From assembly GCF_014397785.1 (NCBI RefSeq), contig NZ_VZQQ01000004.1, forward strand, positions 1-64,000: DNA of 64,000 nucleotides. The letters are read 5' to 3'. Below the pieces are notes generated by a model that was given only the letters and a program-made list of their open reading frames with translations, was not told the origin of the DNA and did not search any database. Shown here one piece after another: positions 16,583-26,198 of this stretch (position 1 is its first letter; each line of letters opens with the position of its first letter). A program made the translations under genes and the position numbers. Source of the stretch: Paraburkholderia podalyriae (GTDB lineage: Bacteria > Pseudomonadota > Gammaproteobacteria > Burkholderiales > Burkholderiaceae).

Positions 16583-17911
16583 TCATCGATTCGATTCGCG
16601 CGGCGTGAGGTTGTCGGCGAAGCGCAATTCGCCGCTCGCATTCGTGTCCGTATGAGCGCCGGCCGCGTCGAGCGGAATGTCCGGCCGCATGAAGAACGTC
16701 GCGACGATGCCGAGCGCGAGCAGGCCGAGCGAGCCCGCGAACGGCAGCGTCCAGCTGCCCGTGCGGTCCACGATCAGACCGAACACGATCGGCGTGAAAA
16801 TCCCCGCGATGGCTGAACCCGCATTCACGAGCCCGCTCGCGACCCCGACGTGCCGCGGCGTAATGTCCATCGGCACGGCCCAGATCGGCCCGATCGTCAT
16901 TTCGAGGAAGAAGAACGACAGGCTCATGCACGCGGTCATGACCGGCAGCGACTTCACGACCATCACCGGCGCGAGGAACACCAACGCGCCCAGAAACGCG
17001 CAGATGATCACGTTGCGGCGCGCCGCGACGACGTTGCGCGTGCGCTTGAGCACGCGGTCGCTCAGCACACCGCCCGCGGTATTGCCGACCACGCCGGACA
17101 GAAACACGCCCGCGGAGAACATCGCCGAGCTTTTCAGATCGAGGCCGCGGCCGTGCATGAAGAACGTGGGCAGCCATGTGAAGAACAGCCAGCCGGTCCA
17201 GCCGTAGCAGAAGTAGACGAGCATCGTCGGTGCGATGCGCTTCAGCAGACGCCGCCACGGCGTCGGCTCACGCGTCGCTTCGACCGCGGATTGACGGACC
17301 GGCGGCAATGTCGATTCCTGCTCCGCGGTCATATGGCGATGCTTGCGCGGGTCGTCGGTGAAATACCATGCGTAGACCACGACCCACACGAAGGTCAGCG
17401 CGCCGACCGCGAGAAACGACACACGCCACGACGAATACGCGACCAGCAGCGCGATCAGCGGAGGCGTGATCGCATTGCCGAGCCGCGAGAACGAATGCGT
17501 GAGGCCTTGCACGAAGCCGCGCCGGTTCGAAGGGAACCAGTTGGTCAGTGCCCGCGCCTGCGCGGGCAGCGCCGCGCCTTCGCCGATGCCGAGCAGCAGC
17601 CGCGCGCCGAACAGCGACGCGAGCCCGCCCGCGAGACCGGTCGCGACCGTCGCGACGATCCAGATGCTCGCGCAGGTCACGAGCGTGAGTTTCGCGCCGA
17701 AGCGGTCGCTGACCCAGCCGCCAATCACCTGGCACAGCGCGTATGTGTACGCGAACGCGGCGAACACGAGGCCGACGTTGGTATTGCTCAGATGCAGATC
17801 GTCGCGGATCAGCCCGGCCGCCGCCGACAGGTTGACGCGATCGAGATACAAGATGAACGACATCGCGCACATGAGCGCGAGAACCGCCCGGCTGACCTTG
17901 GGTCGCAGCAT
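16583..17911 (-). CDS. MFS transporter, anion:cation symporter (ACS) family
   Basis: Inner-membrane carrier, 442 aa, twelve predicted segments. It starts with the ACS-type opening LALMCAMSFILYLDRVNLSAAAGLI and has GWVSDRFGAKLT as the loop 2-3 signature. ACS members carry hexuronates, glucarate, tartrate, phthalate and other organic anions. No catabolic genes are adjacent, so the substrate is open. A link to pectin-derived sugar acids is conceivable given the galactan locus next to it. Confidence 0.88.
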   Translation of the reverse strand: MLRPKVSRAVLALMCAMSFILYLDRVNLSAAAGLIRDDLHLSNTNVGLVFAAFAYTYALCQVIGGWVSDRFGAKLTLVTCASIWIVATVATGLAGGLASLFGARLLLGIGEGAALPAQARALTNWFPSNRRGFVQGLTHSFSRLGNAITPPLIALLVAYSSWRVSFLAVGALTFVWVVVYAWYFTDDPRKHRHMTAEQESTLPPVRQSAVEATREPTPWRRLLKRIAPTMLVYFCYGWTGWLFFTWLPTFFMHGRGLDLKSSAMFSAGVFLSGVVGNTAGGVLSDRVLKRTRNVVAARRNVIICAFLGALVFLAPVMVVKSLPVMTACMSLSFFFLEMTIGPIWAVPMDITPRHVGVASGLVNAGSAIAGIFTPIVFGLIVDRTGSWTLPFAGSLGLLALGIVATFFMRPDIPLDAAGAHTDTNASGELRFADNLTPRESNR

Positions 17912-18233
17912 CGTCTCCTCCGGATTGTCGCGTGAACCCGCGCCGATGCTCCGACGCTGGCGTCCGCTATGGCCTGTTTTGTGCGGACATTATCAGGAGC
18001 CGGGTGATAGTTGACTAATGAATTGTTTGGATACACCGATCACCGGGGGTTATCGGTTTCATCCTTCGCCCATAGCCAACCGTTGACTGTCAGGTGTAGC
18101 TTGGTGGCCCCGTTGTGGGTTTTCGGGAGTCGTACAAAGGCCATCAGCACCGACGCAGTACGGCGCAAATTAATCAACATCATTCGCTCACGCCATCTCG
18201 ACCAATATGACATTCGGTGAAACCGGTAAAACC
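17912..18233. other. intergenic region upstream of MFS and small secreted protein genes
   Basis: Divergent promoter region of about 320 bp. Short plus-strand reading frames here lack ribosome sites or recognisable content. No convincing dyad was found. Confidence 0.4.
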
Positions 18234-18575
18234 ATGAGGGTACGATTCCTGACCTTCGGCCTGCTGCTCGCCAGCGCGCATGCGATGGCATCGGGGCGGG
18301 CGATCCTAACAGCGGATCAGGCAGCGGACCGGGCAGCCGAAGTCACTCAGACCTATCACCAATCCTCCAACCGCACCCAATGCCTGCTGTTCGACGTATC
18401 GGACCAGAAAAGCCATTTCATGGTCGGCGTTCACGAGAGACATACGCCCGAATGTGGCGGCGATCCGAATACGGCGCCTGTACTCTTCTTTATGAAGTTA
18501 CGCAAGCGAGATGGCTATATCGTTACCAATCGACGTGACGGAGAACATTTCGCGCCACTCCCCCGCAAACCGTGA
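18234..18575 (+). CDS. small secreted hypothetical protein
   Basis: 113 aa from ATG 18234, chosen because a Sec signal starts there (MRVRFLTFGLLLASAHAMA, then SGRAIL). The mature part of ~95 residues has two cysteines (TQCLLFDVSD, PECGGDP) likely to pair in the periplasm, followed by PVLFFMKLRKRDGYIVTNRR. Family not recognised. It is convergent with the next gene. Confidence 0.6.
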   Translation: MRVRFLTFGLLLASAHAMASGRAILTADQAADRAAEVTQTYHQSSNRTQCLLFDVSDQKSHFMVGVHERHTPECGGDPNTAPVLFFMKLRKRDGYIVTNRRDGEHFAPLPRKP

Positions 18576-18617
18576 TCCAGCACCCGCCACCATTTTCCGT
18601 GGCGAGCTCGTGGCGCT

Positions 18618-18956
18618 TCATGCATCGTCCTTGCCCGTGCGCGCGACGCTCAGCAGTTCTCTGACGCGTCGCGCGAGATTGGCCAGCCCACCGCCGCCAG
18701 ACCGCGCGACGGCCTGTTGTTTGTGCGGCATACGTTGCAGATCGTGCCAGTCGTCATCGAGCGCTCTTGCGTGGGCGTCGGCGCTATACGGCCATTCGAC
18801 CACCACCGCGCGCAGGCGGGCGGCACGCGAGCTTCTGTCGGCACGATCGATATACGCATTGATCTCCGATGCCTCGCTCCGCGCCGTTTCCTCCGAATCG
18901 ACGGCAATGAAGTCGTTCAGTCCTTCAATGTGGACGCACCATAACTGTTCGCTCAC
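18618..18956 (-). CDS. small cytoplasmic hypothetical protein
   Basis: 112 aa, MSEQLWCVHIEGLNDFIAVDSEETA..., with no signal or membrane segment. A central VVVEWPYSADAHARAL segment resembles small Burkholderia proteins of unknown role. It lies 36 bp downstream of the ATP-grasp gene on the same strand and could be its co-transcribed tail, but nothing ties it to polysaccharide synthesis. Confidence 0.6.
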   Translation of the reverse strand: MSEQLWCVHIEGLNDFIAVDSEETARSEASEINAYIDRADRSSRAARLRAVVVEWPYSADAHARALDDDWHDLQRMPHKQQAVARSGGGGLANLARRVRELLSVARTGKDDA

Positions 18957-18992
18957 GTCGTGTCTCCCGCTGCGTTTTTTTGGCCTGCCCGA

Positions 18993-20078
18993 TCAGCCTG
19001 GTGGCAGCCGTGCAGACTCGGGTTCGGCTCTGAGCCGTTCCCAGTTCAGATCCGCGAAGCACGGACCTTGCGTAGCCTCACTGAATTTGACGTCGTTGTG
19101 CTTGCCGTTCCACTCCATCACCTTGACCTGGTCGTTCGCATCGACCGTGAGGTCCCAGCCGATGCAGCGCGCAAATGGAATCTGCCTGTGCAGGCGTAGT
19201 ACGGTGGTCATGCATTTGTCGAAACACGGAATCTTCACGCCCGCAAAGCGCGCGCCCGAGTCTGGATGCGCATCCACCGCGCCCCAGTCGCTCATATACC
19301 CGTCGTCGCACAACTCGCCCGTTTCGAGTTTGACCGGCACGCATACCTCGCGATCGCTCAGCACATGCGTATCGTCCGCTCTGCCGAGCCGCAAGTAGCA
19401 GGCCCGAATCGAAATGCGGCCGGCGTCGTCCACCACGGTCGTGAAGCGCAATGTCGCCACGGGCTTCGAAGCAAACGTAGTGAACAGACGGTGCTGGTCG
19501 ATGAACGTCTGAATCACGCCATTGCCGAGCGACCGGATGACCGCCGGGTCGAAGTTGGCGCGGTCGAAGAAATAGACGCCGTTGCCCTGACCGGAGCCGT
19601 CGAGCTTGAATACGACGCGCTCGGCATGCTCGAACACGACGTCTTTCAGATCGCGCTCGGGCACCACGACGCTTTTATCCGTAAAGAACAGCCCATTGGC
19701 AAAGTACGCGACGTCCGGCAATTCGTCGCCACCGAAGATCAGCCGTGAAATCGGCTTCAGGCTCGAAATCTTGCCGTACCAGCCTTGCAGATGCGGCACG
19801 ACGACGATGCCGTAGTAGTTGTCGGGAATCCAGCCTTCCTTGAACGTGCCGCGAAACGCGGTATAAACGCGCAGCCAGGGTGCGTAGACCGCGTCGCCGA
19901 ACACGTCTCGCGCGTAGGTGTCTGCAAGCCGCAGGTTGTTCGGATCGGGTTTGCCGTACCTGCTTTCGAGTCGCTGCAATATTTTTCTCGCCTGCAAACC
20001 GTGATCATGATGGAAGCGGTACAGCGAAACCCGCTTCGCGGTTCGTCTCACTACCTTCTCAACGCCAGATAGCATCAT
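18993..20078 (-). CDS. sugar-transfer-associated ATP-grasp protein
   Basis: 361 aa, cytoplasmic. It matches the ATP-grasp family associated with sugar transferases: a central VVFEHAERVVFKLDGSGQGNGVYFF nucleotide-binding segment (Lys followed by a Gly-rich loop), SIRACYLRLGR, and a C-terminal metal site region ARCIGWDLTVDANDQVKVMEWNGKHN. ATG 20078 (a double ATG) is 2 bp from the stop of the initiating glycosyltransferase gene, so the two are tightly coupled. ATP-grasp enzymes ligate a carboxylate to an amine or thiol. A role in decorating an exopolysaccharide sugar is inference from position. Confidence 0.8.
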   Translation of the reverse strand: MMLSGVEKVVRRTAKRVSLYRFHHDHGLQARKILQRLESRYGKPDPNNLRLADTYARDVFGDAVYAPWLRVYTAFRGTFKEGWIPDNYYGIVVVPHLQGWYGKISSLKPISRLIFGGDELPDVAYFANGLFFTDKSVVVPERDLKDVVFEHAERVVFKLDGSGQGNGVYFFDRANFDPAVIRSLGNGVIQTFIDQHRLFTTFASKPVATLRFTTVVDDAGRISIRACYLRLGRADDTHVLSDREVCVPVKLETGELCDDGYMSDWGAVDAHPDSGARFAGVKIPCFDKCMTTVLRLHRQIPFARCIGWDLTVDANDQVKVMEWNGKHNDVKFSEATQGPCFADLNWERLRAEPESARLPPG

Positions 20079-20080
20079 GC

Positions 20081-21508
20081 TCAGTATGCGTTTGGATGAT
20101 GAAGTCCCTTGAAAATCGTGGCCAGAATGATCTTCACGTCGAGCCAGAACGACCAGTTGCGCAGGTAGTACAGATCGTGTGCGACGCGGCCCTCCATCTT
20201 TTCGAGGCGATCGGTCTCGCCGCGATAGCCGTTGATCTGCGCCCAGCCGGTGATGCCGGGTTTGATCCGATAACGGTGGATATAGCCCGACACGATGTTC
20301 TGGTACAGAACGTCGTGTTCGAGCGCATGCGGACGCGGCCCCACTACCGACATATCGCCGCGCAGCACGTTGAAGAACTGCGGCAGTTCGTCGAGACTCG
20401 TGCGGCGCAGGAACGCGCCGACGGTCGTGATGCGTGGATCGCCGCGCGTGGCCTGTTCGAGAATGCCCGGCTTCTGCTCGTGCAAGCGCATCGTACGGAA
20501 CTTGTAGATCGTAAATACGCGGCCGTCCGCCCCTTTGCGGCGCTGCCTGAAAAACACCGGCCCGCGCGAACTCAGTTTGACGGCAATCGCGCAGCCCAGC
20601 AGAATCGGCGCAATCGCGATCAATGCGACGAGCGCGAACAGACGGTCGAACAGTTCTTTCTGCACCAGCGCATTCGGCGGCAGCGGCGACGCGGCGAGAT
20701 TGATCGTCGGCAAGCCAAGCAACTCGGTCATGCTCCCTTCGAATAGCGCGAGCGTGCGCACGTCGGGCATGAAGCGCACATTGATCAGGTCGTTGCGAAA
20801 CTCCGCGGCCAGTTTGAGAATCGCGCGCTCCTCGGTGAGCGGCAGTGCCAGCCACACTTCGCCGATCTGCTGTTCCCGCACGTAGCGCGCGAACTCGGCC
20901 TGCTGTTCGAAGACCGGTACCGACGAACGCGGCGGGATGCAGCAGCCGGGATGCAGGTTATACAACGCATTCGCGCGAAAGCCGGCGGCGGGCGACATCT
21001 CGATCTTGCGGATGATCTCATCGCAATGTTCGCCGCACGCCGCCACCGCGACGTGTTGCAGATTGATCCCGGCGTGGCGCATGCGGCCGAGCAGCGCATG
21101 CGTGGCCATCCGGCCGGCCATCATCGCCGCGCCCGAGATGCCGGTCCAGTACACGAACCAGAGCCGCGACACGAAGTCGATCTGGTGCAACGAGAACATC
21201 AACGCCATCGCGCAAGCCTGGACGACGAGCCAACCGAGCGCCACATGGCTCGCGAGCGCTCTTTTCGAGCGGCCGCGCCACGACTCGTAGACGCCGAGCG
21301 CCGGAAAGACCGCCAGAGCAAACGCCGCAGCGAAGGCGACGAACGCGAAGTAGAAGTTCCGTTGCGAGCCGCCGTCGAAGCGGATCTGCGAGGCCGCGCA
21401 GGCTCCCCCCACAATCATCGCGACGTCGAAAATTCTCGCCAGTAGACCGCTTAGCAAGCGCATCACAGCCCCCTCATAGCCGGTATCGGGTCGACTCCGC
21501 GGCATCAT
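20081..21508 (-). CDS. undecaprenyl-phosphate glucose-1-phosphate transferase (WcaJ/BceB type)
   Basis: Starts exopolysaccharide repeat units by moving hexose-1-phosphate onto undecaprenyl phosphate at the inner membrane. 475 aa: four N-terminal membrane segments, a CoA-binding-like cytoplasmic domain (about 140-260), a fifth membrane segment ([23 protein letters not shown]), then the bacterial sugar transferase domain with [47 protein letters not shown] and [15 protein letters not shown]. It overlaps the manC stop by 1 bp. Both BceB of cepacian synthesis and WcaJ of colanic acid have this architecture. Confidence 0.92.
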   Translation of the reverse strand: MMPRSRPDTGYEGAVMRLLSGLLARIFDVAMIVGGACAASQIRFDGGSQRNFYFAFVAFAAAFALAVFPALGVYESWRGRSKRALASHVALGWLVVQACAMALMFSLHQIDFVSRLWFVYWTGISGAAMMAGRMATHALLGRMRHAGINLQHVAVAACGEHCDEIIRKIEMSPAAGFRANALYNLHPGCCIPPRSSVPVFEQQAEFARYVREQQIGEVWLALPLTEERAILKLAAEFRNDLINVRFMPDVRTLALFEGSMTELLGLPTINLAASPLPPNALVQKELFDRLFALVALIAIAPILLGCAIAVKLSSRGPVFFRQRRKGADGRVFTIYKFRTMRLHEQKPGILEQATRGDPRITTVGAFLRRTSLDELPQFFNVLRGDMSVVGPRPHALEHDVLYQNIVSGYIHRYRIKPGITGWAQINGYRGETDRLEKMEGRVAHDLYYLRNWSFWLDVKIILATIFKGLHHPNAY

Positions 21509-23028
21509 CAGTCACAGCGCCCGTACTTGTCGTCGAAACGGACGATGTCGTCTTCGCCGAGATAAGTACCCGACTGCACCTCGATGATCTGCAGCGGCAC
21601 CCGGCCCGGATTTTCGAGCCGATGGCGAACACCCAACGGGATGTAGGTCGATTCGTTTTCGCCGAGAAGAAACTGCTCTTCTCCGCGCGTGACGAGTGCC
21701 GTTCCGCATACCACGACCCAATGCTCGGCGCGATGATGATGCATCTGCAACGACAGGCGGCCGCCTGGCATCACGACGATGCGCTTCACCTGAAAGCGAT
21801 CGCCATGATCGATCGAGTCGTAAAAGCCCCATGGGCGGCGGACTTTTCTGTGCGCATTGGCTTCCGGAGATTTTTCGCGTCTGATCCGCGACACGAGTCC
21901 CTTGATGTCCTGTACATGCGAGCGATCCGCGACGAGCACCGCGTCGTCGGTTTCGATCACGATCATGTTGTTGGTGCCGACGCAGGCAAGAAGCCTGCCT
22001 CCTTGCGAGCGTGCATATGTCGCGGTGGCCCCTTCAAACAGCACACGGCCGCTCGCGGCGTTGCCGCAGTCGTCCTTGTCCATCGCTTGCCAGACGGCAT
22101 CCCACGAGCCGAGATCGGACCAACCTGCTTCGAGCGGCACCACCACGCCGGAAAACGCCGACTCCGGTTTGCCAAGCTGCTCCATCACCGCATAGTCGAT
22201 CGAGTCGGACGGAGAACGCAGAAACCCGTCAGCGTCCGGCATGATGCATTCTTCAGTCTTCTTCGCATCGCGGCACGCCTGAACGCAGGCCGCGTGCATG
22301 TCCGGCTGAAACTGTTCGATGATCGATAGCCACACCGACGCGCGTACGACGAAGATGCCGCTATTCCACCAGTAACTGCCCGATGCGACATATTGGGCCG
22401 CGAGTTCCGCCGCAGGCTTCTCGACGAAGCGCTCGATGCGGCGCGCACCATCGGGCAACGCATCGCCGAGGCGGATGTAACCAAAGCCCGCGTCGGGCCG
22501 TTCAGGCGGCACGCCTAGCGTGACGATCGCGCCGTCGCGCGCATGCGTCGCGGCGATGTCGAGCGCGTGATGAAGCGCTTCCAGATTCGCGATCGCATGA
22601 TCGGCGGGCATCGCGACGAGGATCGCGTCTTCGTCTTCCGCGCATGCCGTCAGCGCGGCAAGCGTCAGGGCCGGCGCCGTGTCGCGACGGCCGGGCTCGA
22701 CCACGATCCGCGCGTTCACGCCGATCTCGCGTGCCTGTTCGTAAGTGGCGAAATAATGCTCGGTGCCGCAGACGATCACGGGATCGGCCGCGATGTTCCA
22801 TGCGCCATCGAAACCCGCCATGCGCCCCATCGTCGCTTGCAGCAAAGTCTGATTGCCGATCACGTCGATCAGCTGCTTTGGAAACTGTTCGCGCGACACC
22901 GGCCACAACCGGGTGCCGGAACCACCAGCGAGAATCACCTGCACGAGCGTCGGAAACTCCACCTCGGCAGAGTCCGGCCGTATCGTTTCGACATCCAGCG
23001 CGGCCGCTGCCGCCGTAACCTTGCCCAT
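21508..23028 (-). CDS. manC: mannose-1-phosphate guanylyltransferase / mannose-6-phosphate isomerase (ManC/BceA type)
   Basis: Makes GDP-mannose for the exopolysaccharide, 506 aa. The N-terminal nucleotidyltransferase has LAGGSGTRLWPVSREQFPKQ, PADHAI, and FVEKP. The C-terminal cupin-type isomerase domain has PWGFYDSID, GGRLSLQMHHHRAEHWVVV and IPLGVRHRLENPG. ATG 23028 is chosen over the ATG 96 bp upstream because AAGGAG lies seven bases before it. It is coupled to the downstream initiating transferase. GDP-mannose is also a precursor of GDP-fucose and GDP-rhamnose, but no GMD gene is in view. Confidence 0.94.
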   Translation of the reverse strand: MGKVTAAAAALDVETIRPDSAEVEFPTLVQVILAGGSGTRLWPVSREQFPKQLIDVIGNQTLLQATMGRMAGFDGAWNIAADPVIVCGTEHYFATYEQAREIGVNARIVVEPGRRDTAPALTLAALTACAEDEDAILVAMPADHAIANLEALHHALDIAATHARDGAIVTLGVPPERPDAGFGYIRLGDALPDGARRIERFVEKPAAELAAQYVASGSYWWNSGIFVVRASVWLSIIEQFQPDMHAACVQACRDAKKTEECIMPDADGFLRSPSDSIDYAVMEQLGKPESAFSGVVVPLEAGWSDLGSWDAVWQAMDKDDCGNAASGRVLFEGATATYARSQGGRLLACVGTNNMIVIETDDAVLVADRSHVQDIKGLVSRIRREKSPEANAHRKVRRPWGFYDSIDHGDRFQVKRIVVMPGGRLSLQMHHHRAEHWVVVCGTALVTRGEEQFLLGENESTYIPLGVRHRLENPGRVPLQIIEVQSGTYLGEDDIVRFDDKYGRCD

Positions 23029-23465
23029 TGCCAACTCCTTCGCATTGAAACCGCCCAGGAACGCCTCTGCCTGGACGACACCGTATAACGCGGTGTGCCG
23101 CGATCCACGCAAATGCTGTCTCATGCGATTTATCGACAGGGCGTCCGCATCGAACGGACCAAGACCAGCAGTTCAGTTCGCAGTGACAACATGCATGCGC
23201 CGACAGCGAATCCGGTTCGACCGGGAGGTACGGAAACTGACTGGCGGGATCGCAGTAGTCTGCTCGACAACGACGATCGGAAAACGATTGAAATCGAAAG
23301 AACGAGTGCGGCAAGACGTGCATCGAATCCTGTCGACGTCGTGCCCCGATGAATTCATCATAGTGAGACCGCGTTGCGACGCGGCCCATCTGGCGCGAAG
23401 CGCGGAAGTTTTGGCGGCGCTCGCGGACTGCGTTTAGCAAGCTTGCGAACGAGCTTGCACTTGTA
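23029..23465. other. intergenic region between manC and wzy
   Basis: Divergent promoter region of ~440 bp. Short frames here carry no recognisable protein. A GCTTGCgaacgaGCTTGC repeat lies near 23437-23460. No ops/JUMPstart element was seen. Confidence 0.4.
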
Positions 23466-24980
23466 TTGCAGAAGAAGCGCGCGATTGGAAATAAGCGCTC
23501 ACACGTGCTACCGTTTGATGAACGTGCCGCGGCATTCATGTCAAAGATAAACAACGGTGTGATGCTGCGCGGCCACACTGTGAGTTTTCCGCTTTTCCCA
23601 ATCTCGCCATCATCCAGCGCATGGGCACAACCCAACCGGCGCGCCATCCGCTATTCTGGAGTTGCAATGGCCTATCTCTCGCTACTCGCACTTTTCCTGA
23701 CGGTCACGAACTTCGTGCCCATCAGTGCGATCGGCTTTGTTCCGCTGCTATTGCTCGCATGGCGCTTTTACGGCCGCAGTTACCCGGCGTTCATCACGCC
23801 GCTCACCGCTTTTACGGCGCTCGCGATCGTCTCGACGCTGCTCTATGATCCGCAGTCGTTCGTCGACTTCGACTTCTATCGGCGCGATGGCAATTTTTTC
23901 ATCTCCTATGCGCCCATTTTTGCCGGTTGTGTATACGCCCATCGCTGGGATCTGAACAGGATCCTGCGCGCGTTGTTCATTTTCGCGGTCCTCGTCAATC
24001 TGCCGATGTACGTCTACTACATCGCCACGAACGGGCTGTTCAGCATCTTCGTGAACCCGGCCGACAGTTTCGGCAGCTACTTCATTGCCCGCAACGCGGC
24101 CGGCGGCTTTCTGGCGATGCTGTTCTGTCTCGGCGTAGCCTGCTACCTGCAAAAGCGCAGCAAACTGCTGATCGCGCTGCTCGTCTGCAATGTGCTGATG
24201 CTGTTTTCGACCTATAGCCGCGGCTCGCTGCTTGGCGCCGCGGCGGTTCTGCCCTATCTGTACTTTGGCCGCAAGCGCTGGATTCTGGGCTCGCTGATCG
24301 CCGTGCTGCTGGCCGCCTCGCTCGCCATCGCGATCTACCATACCGAGCCGAACGTCGACTACATGGGCTATACGTTCGCGATCCACGCCAATGACGCCAA
24401 GGTCAACAACCTGAACATTCGCTACGAGTGGTTGTGGCCGCGAGCGCTCGCGTATTTCGAGCAAAGCCCGCTCGTCGGTCTCGGCTTCGGCTCCTTCGAC
24501 GACCATATCGGCAGCCTCGCTTCGTACTTCCATCTGTTCGCGGTGCCGTCCGACATCGTGATCGAGCACAGCGACTCGCATGCTCACAACTCGTTCCTGA
24601 ATATCCTGGCAGAGCTCGGCGCCGTCGGCTTGACGCTGATCCTCGCGTTCTTCTGGAGACTGATCGACTGGAGCAAGCAGGGGGCGGCGTATGCCGCGTT
24701 GGTCGCGGGGGGCCGGCAGTTCGCGGCGTTCCGCTTCGTCGAGATTTCGTCGGTTTGCCTGCTGGTGATGTCGGCAACCGAGCATCGGCTGGTCACGCCG
24801 TCGAATGTATTGATTCTTTCTCTGGTGATCTCGCTGCTGCTCGCCGCGCGTCCGCTAGCGGTCACCGCATTCCGGCCCGGTCCGCGCGGAGCGCGCAAGG
24901 CGGGCATCGCGGGTACGCGAGCTACACAACCCCCGCCCGTACCCCAGCGCCCGACTCACGGCGTAACGTCGGCAAGATGA
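23466..24980 (+). CDS. wzy: Wzy-type polysaccharide polymerase / O-antigen ligase family protein
   Basis: Inner-membrane protein of up to 504 aa with about eleven membrane segments starting at MAYLSLLALFLTVTNFVPISAIGF. The large periplasmic loop carries the Wzy_C pattern: PRALAYFEQSPLVGLGFGSF and HSDSHAHNSFLNILAELGAVGLTLIL. It polymerises undecaprenyl-linked repeat units. The start is uncertain: ATG 23466, 23538 or 23668 are possible and none has a strong ribosome site. It is the only plus-strand gene inside the exopolysaccharide block, and its 3' end overlaps the convergent GT4 gene by 25 bp. Confidence 0.85.
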   Translation: MQKKRAIGNKRSHVLPFDERAAAFMSKINNGVMLRGHTVSFPLFPISPSSSAWAQPNRRAIRYSGVAMAYLSLLALFLTVTNFVPISAIGFVPLLLLAWRFYGRSYPAFITPLTAFTALAIVSTLLYDPQSFVDFDFYRRDGNFFISYAPIFAGCVYAHRWDLNRILRALFIFAVLVNLPMYVYYIATNGLFSIFVNPADSFGSYFIARNAAGGFLAMLFCLGVACYLQKRSKLLIALLVCNVLMLFSTYSRGSLLGAAAVLPYLYFGRKRWILGSLIAVLLAASLAIAIYHTEPNVDYMGYTFAIHANDAKVNNLNIRYEWLWPRALAYFEQSPLVGLGFGSFDDHIGSLASYFHLFAVPSDIVIEHSDSHAHNSFLNILAELGAVGLTLILAFFWRLIDWSKQGAAYAALVAGGRQFAAFRFVEISSVCLLVMSATEHRLVTPSNVLILSLVISLLLAARPLAVTAFRPGPRGARKAGIAGTRATQPPPVPQRPTHGVTSAR

Positions 24981-26146
24981 CGCTCTTCTGCCGGCAGCGA
25001 CTGACTCGGCGCATAGGGAAGAAACTGTTCGACGCACGCATACGGAAGCCGGGCGTCGACGAAGCCCATCAGCGCGTTCTTGAAATTCTCCGACGAAAAG
25101 CGCTCGGCATTCTTGCGGCACACGCGTGCGTCGAATAAGGCTACGTGGCTCTCGAACCGGCTAACGGCTTCGAGCAAGGACCCAGTGGTTTGCTCACCGA
25201 AGAAAACGCCGGTGGGTCGTTCTAGCGGCAATCCCACCACCGATTCAAGCGCGCCGCCGCGGCCGAAGGCGATCACCGGCGTGCCGCATGCCTGCGCTTC
25301 GACCACCGAAATGCCGAAGTCTTCTTCCGCCGCGAACACGAATGCGCGCGCGCGCCGCAAATGATCGACCAGCACATCGGAGGGCTGATGCCCGAGAATC
25401 TGTACGTTACCGCCGGCCACCGATTTGATCTTCTTCATCTCGGGACCGTCGCCGATCACGACCAGCTTGCGCTCGGGCGTTTGCGAAAAGGCCTGAACGA
25501 TCAGATCGATACGCTTATAAGGCACCATCCGCGACGCCGTCACGTAGAAATCCTCTTTCTCCGTACCAATGGACATATTCGCCAGATCGACTGGCGGATA
25601 GATCACGGTCGCTTCGCGCTGATAGGCCTTTTTTATGCGGCGCGCAATGAACTGAGAATTCGCGACGAGATGATCGACGCCGTTCGCGGAACGCGAATCC
25701 CAGCCTCGAATGTAATGAAGCAGCACCCGCGCCAAGACCGAGCGCAGACCTGTGTCCAGATGCGATTCGCGCAGGTACTGGTGTTGCAGATCCCACGCAT
25801 AGCGGATCGGCGAATGAATGTAGCTGATATGCACCTGGTTCGGCCCGGTCAACACACCTTTGGCGACCGCGTGCGAACTCGAAATGACGAGATCGTAGCC
25901 GGACAGATCCACCTGCTCGATCGCAATCGGCATCAACGGCAGATAGGCGCGGTATCGTCTTCGCGCAAAGGGCATCTTCTGGATGAACGACGTGTTGACG
26001 GACTTCCCCTTCACGCAATCGCGGTCTTCGAGAAAATCGACAATCGAAAAGACGTCCGCGTCCGGAAAGCACTCGATGATGTTCTTCAATACTTTCTCGG
26101 CGCCGCCGGACACTACCAGCCAATCGTGAACAATAGCGACTTTCAC
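24956..26146 (-). CDS. GT4-family glycosyltransferase (mannosyltransferase-like)
   Basis: Cytoplasmic glycosyltransferase, 396 aa, GT-B fold. The N-terminal acceptor domain begins VKVAIVHDWLVVSGGAEKVL with HSPIRYAWD. The C-terminal GDP/UDP-sugar domain shows YVTASRMVPYKRIDLIVQAF, VVIGDGPEMKKI and the EX7E motif in AEEDFGISVVEAQACGTPVIA. The start is GTG 26146, preceded by GGAGGT at ideal spacing. Close in pattern to WbaZ/BceC-type mannosyltransferases, so GDP-mannose from ManC is a likely donor. Confidence 0.9.
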   Translation of the reverse strand: MKVAIVHDWLVVSGGAEKVLKNIIECFPDADVFSIVDFLEDRDCVKGKSVNTSFIQKMPFARRRYRAYLPLMPIAIEQVDLSGYDLVISSSHAVAKGVLTGPNQVHISYIHSPIRYAWDLQHQYLRESHLDTGLRSVLARVLLHYIRGWDSRSANGVDHLVANSQFIARRIKKAYQREATVIYPPVDLANMSIGTEKEDFYVTASRMVPYKRIDLIVQAFSQTPERKLVVIGDGPEMKKIKSVAGGNVQILGHQPSDVLVDHLRRARAFVFAAEEDFGISVVEAQACGTPVIAFGRGGALESVVGLPLERPTGVFFGEQTTGSLLEAVSRFESHVALFDARVCRKNAERFSSENFKNALMGFVDARLPYACVEQFLPYAPSQSLPAEERHLADVTP

Positions 26147-26198
26147 TTCGACCTCCTGGTCACGAACCAACCAAACTTCCGCACACCCACGCGCTACT

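Noticed and set aside
18011..18220. 69-codon plus-strand frame before the small secreted protein
   Set aside because: No ribosome site and no recognisable content; it overlaps the likely promoter region.
20079..20855. N-terminal extension of the ATP-grasp frame
   Set aside because: It would overlap the initiating glycosyltransferase by ~775 bp; the double ATG at 20078 lies 2 bp after that gene.
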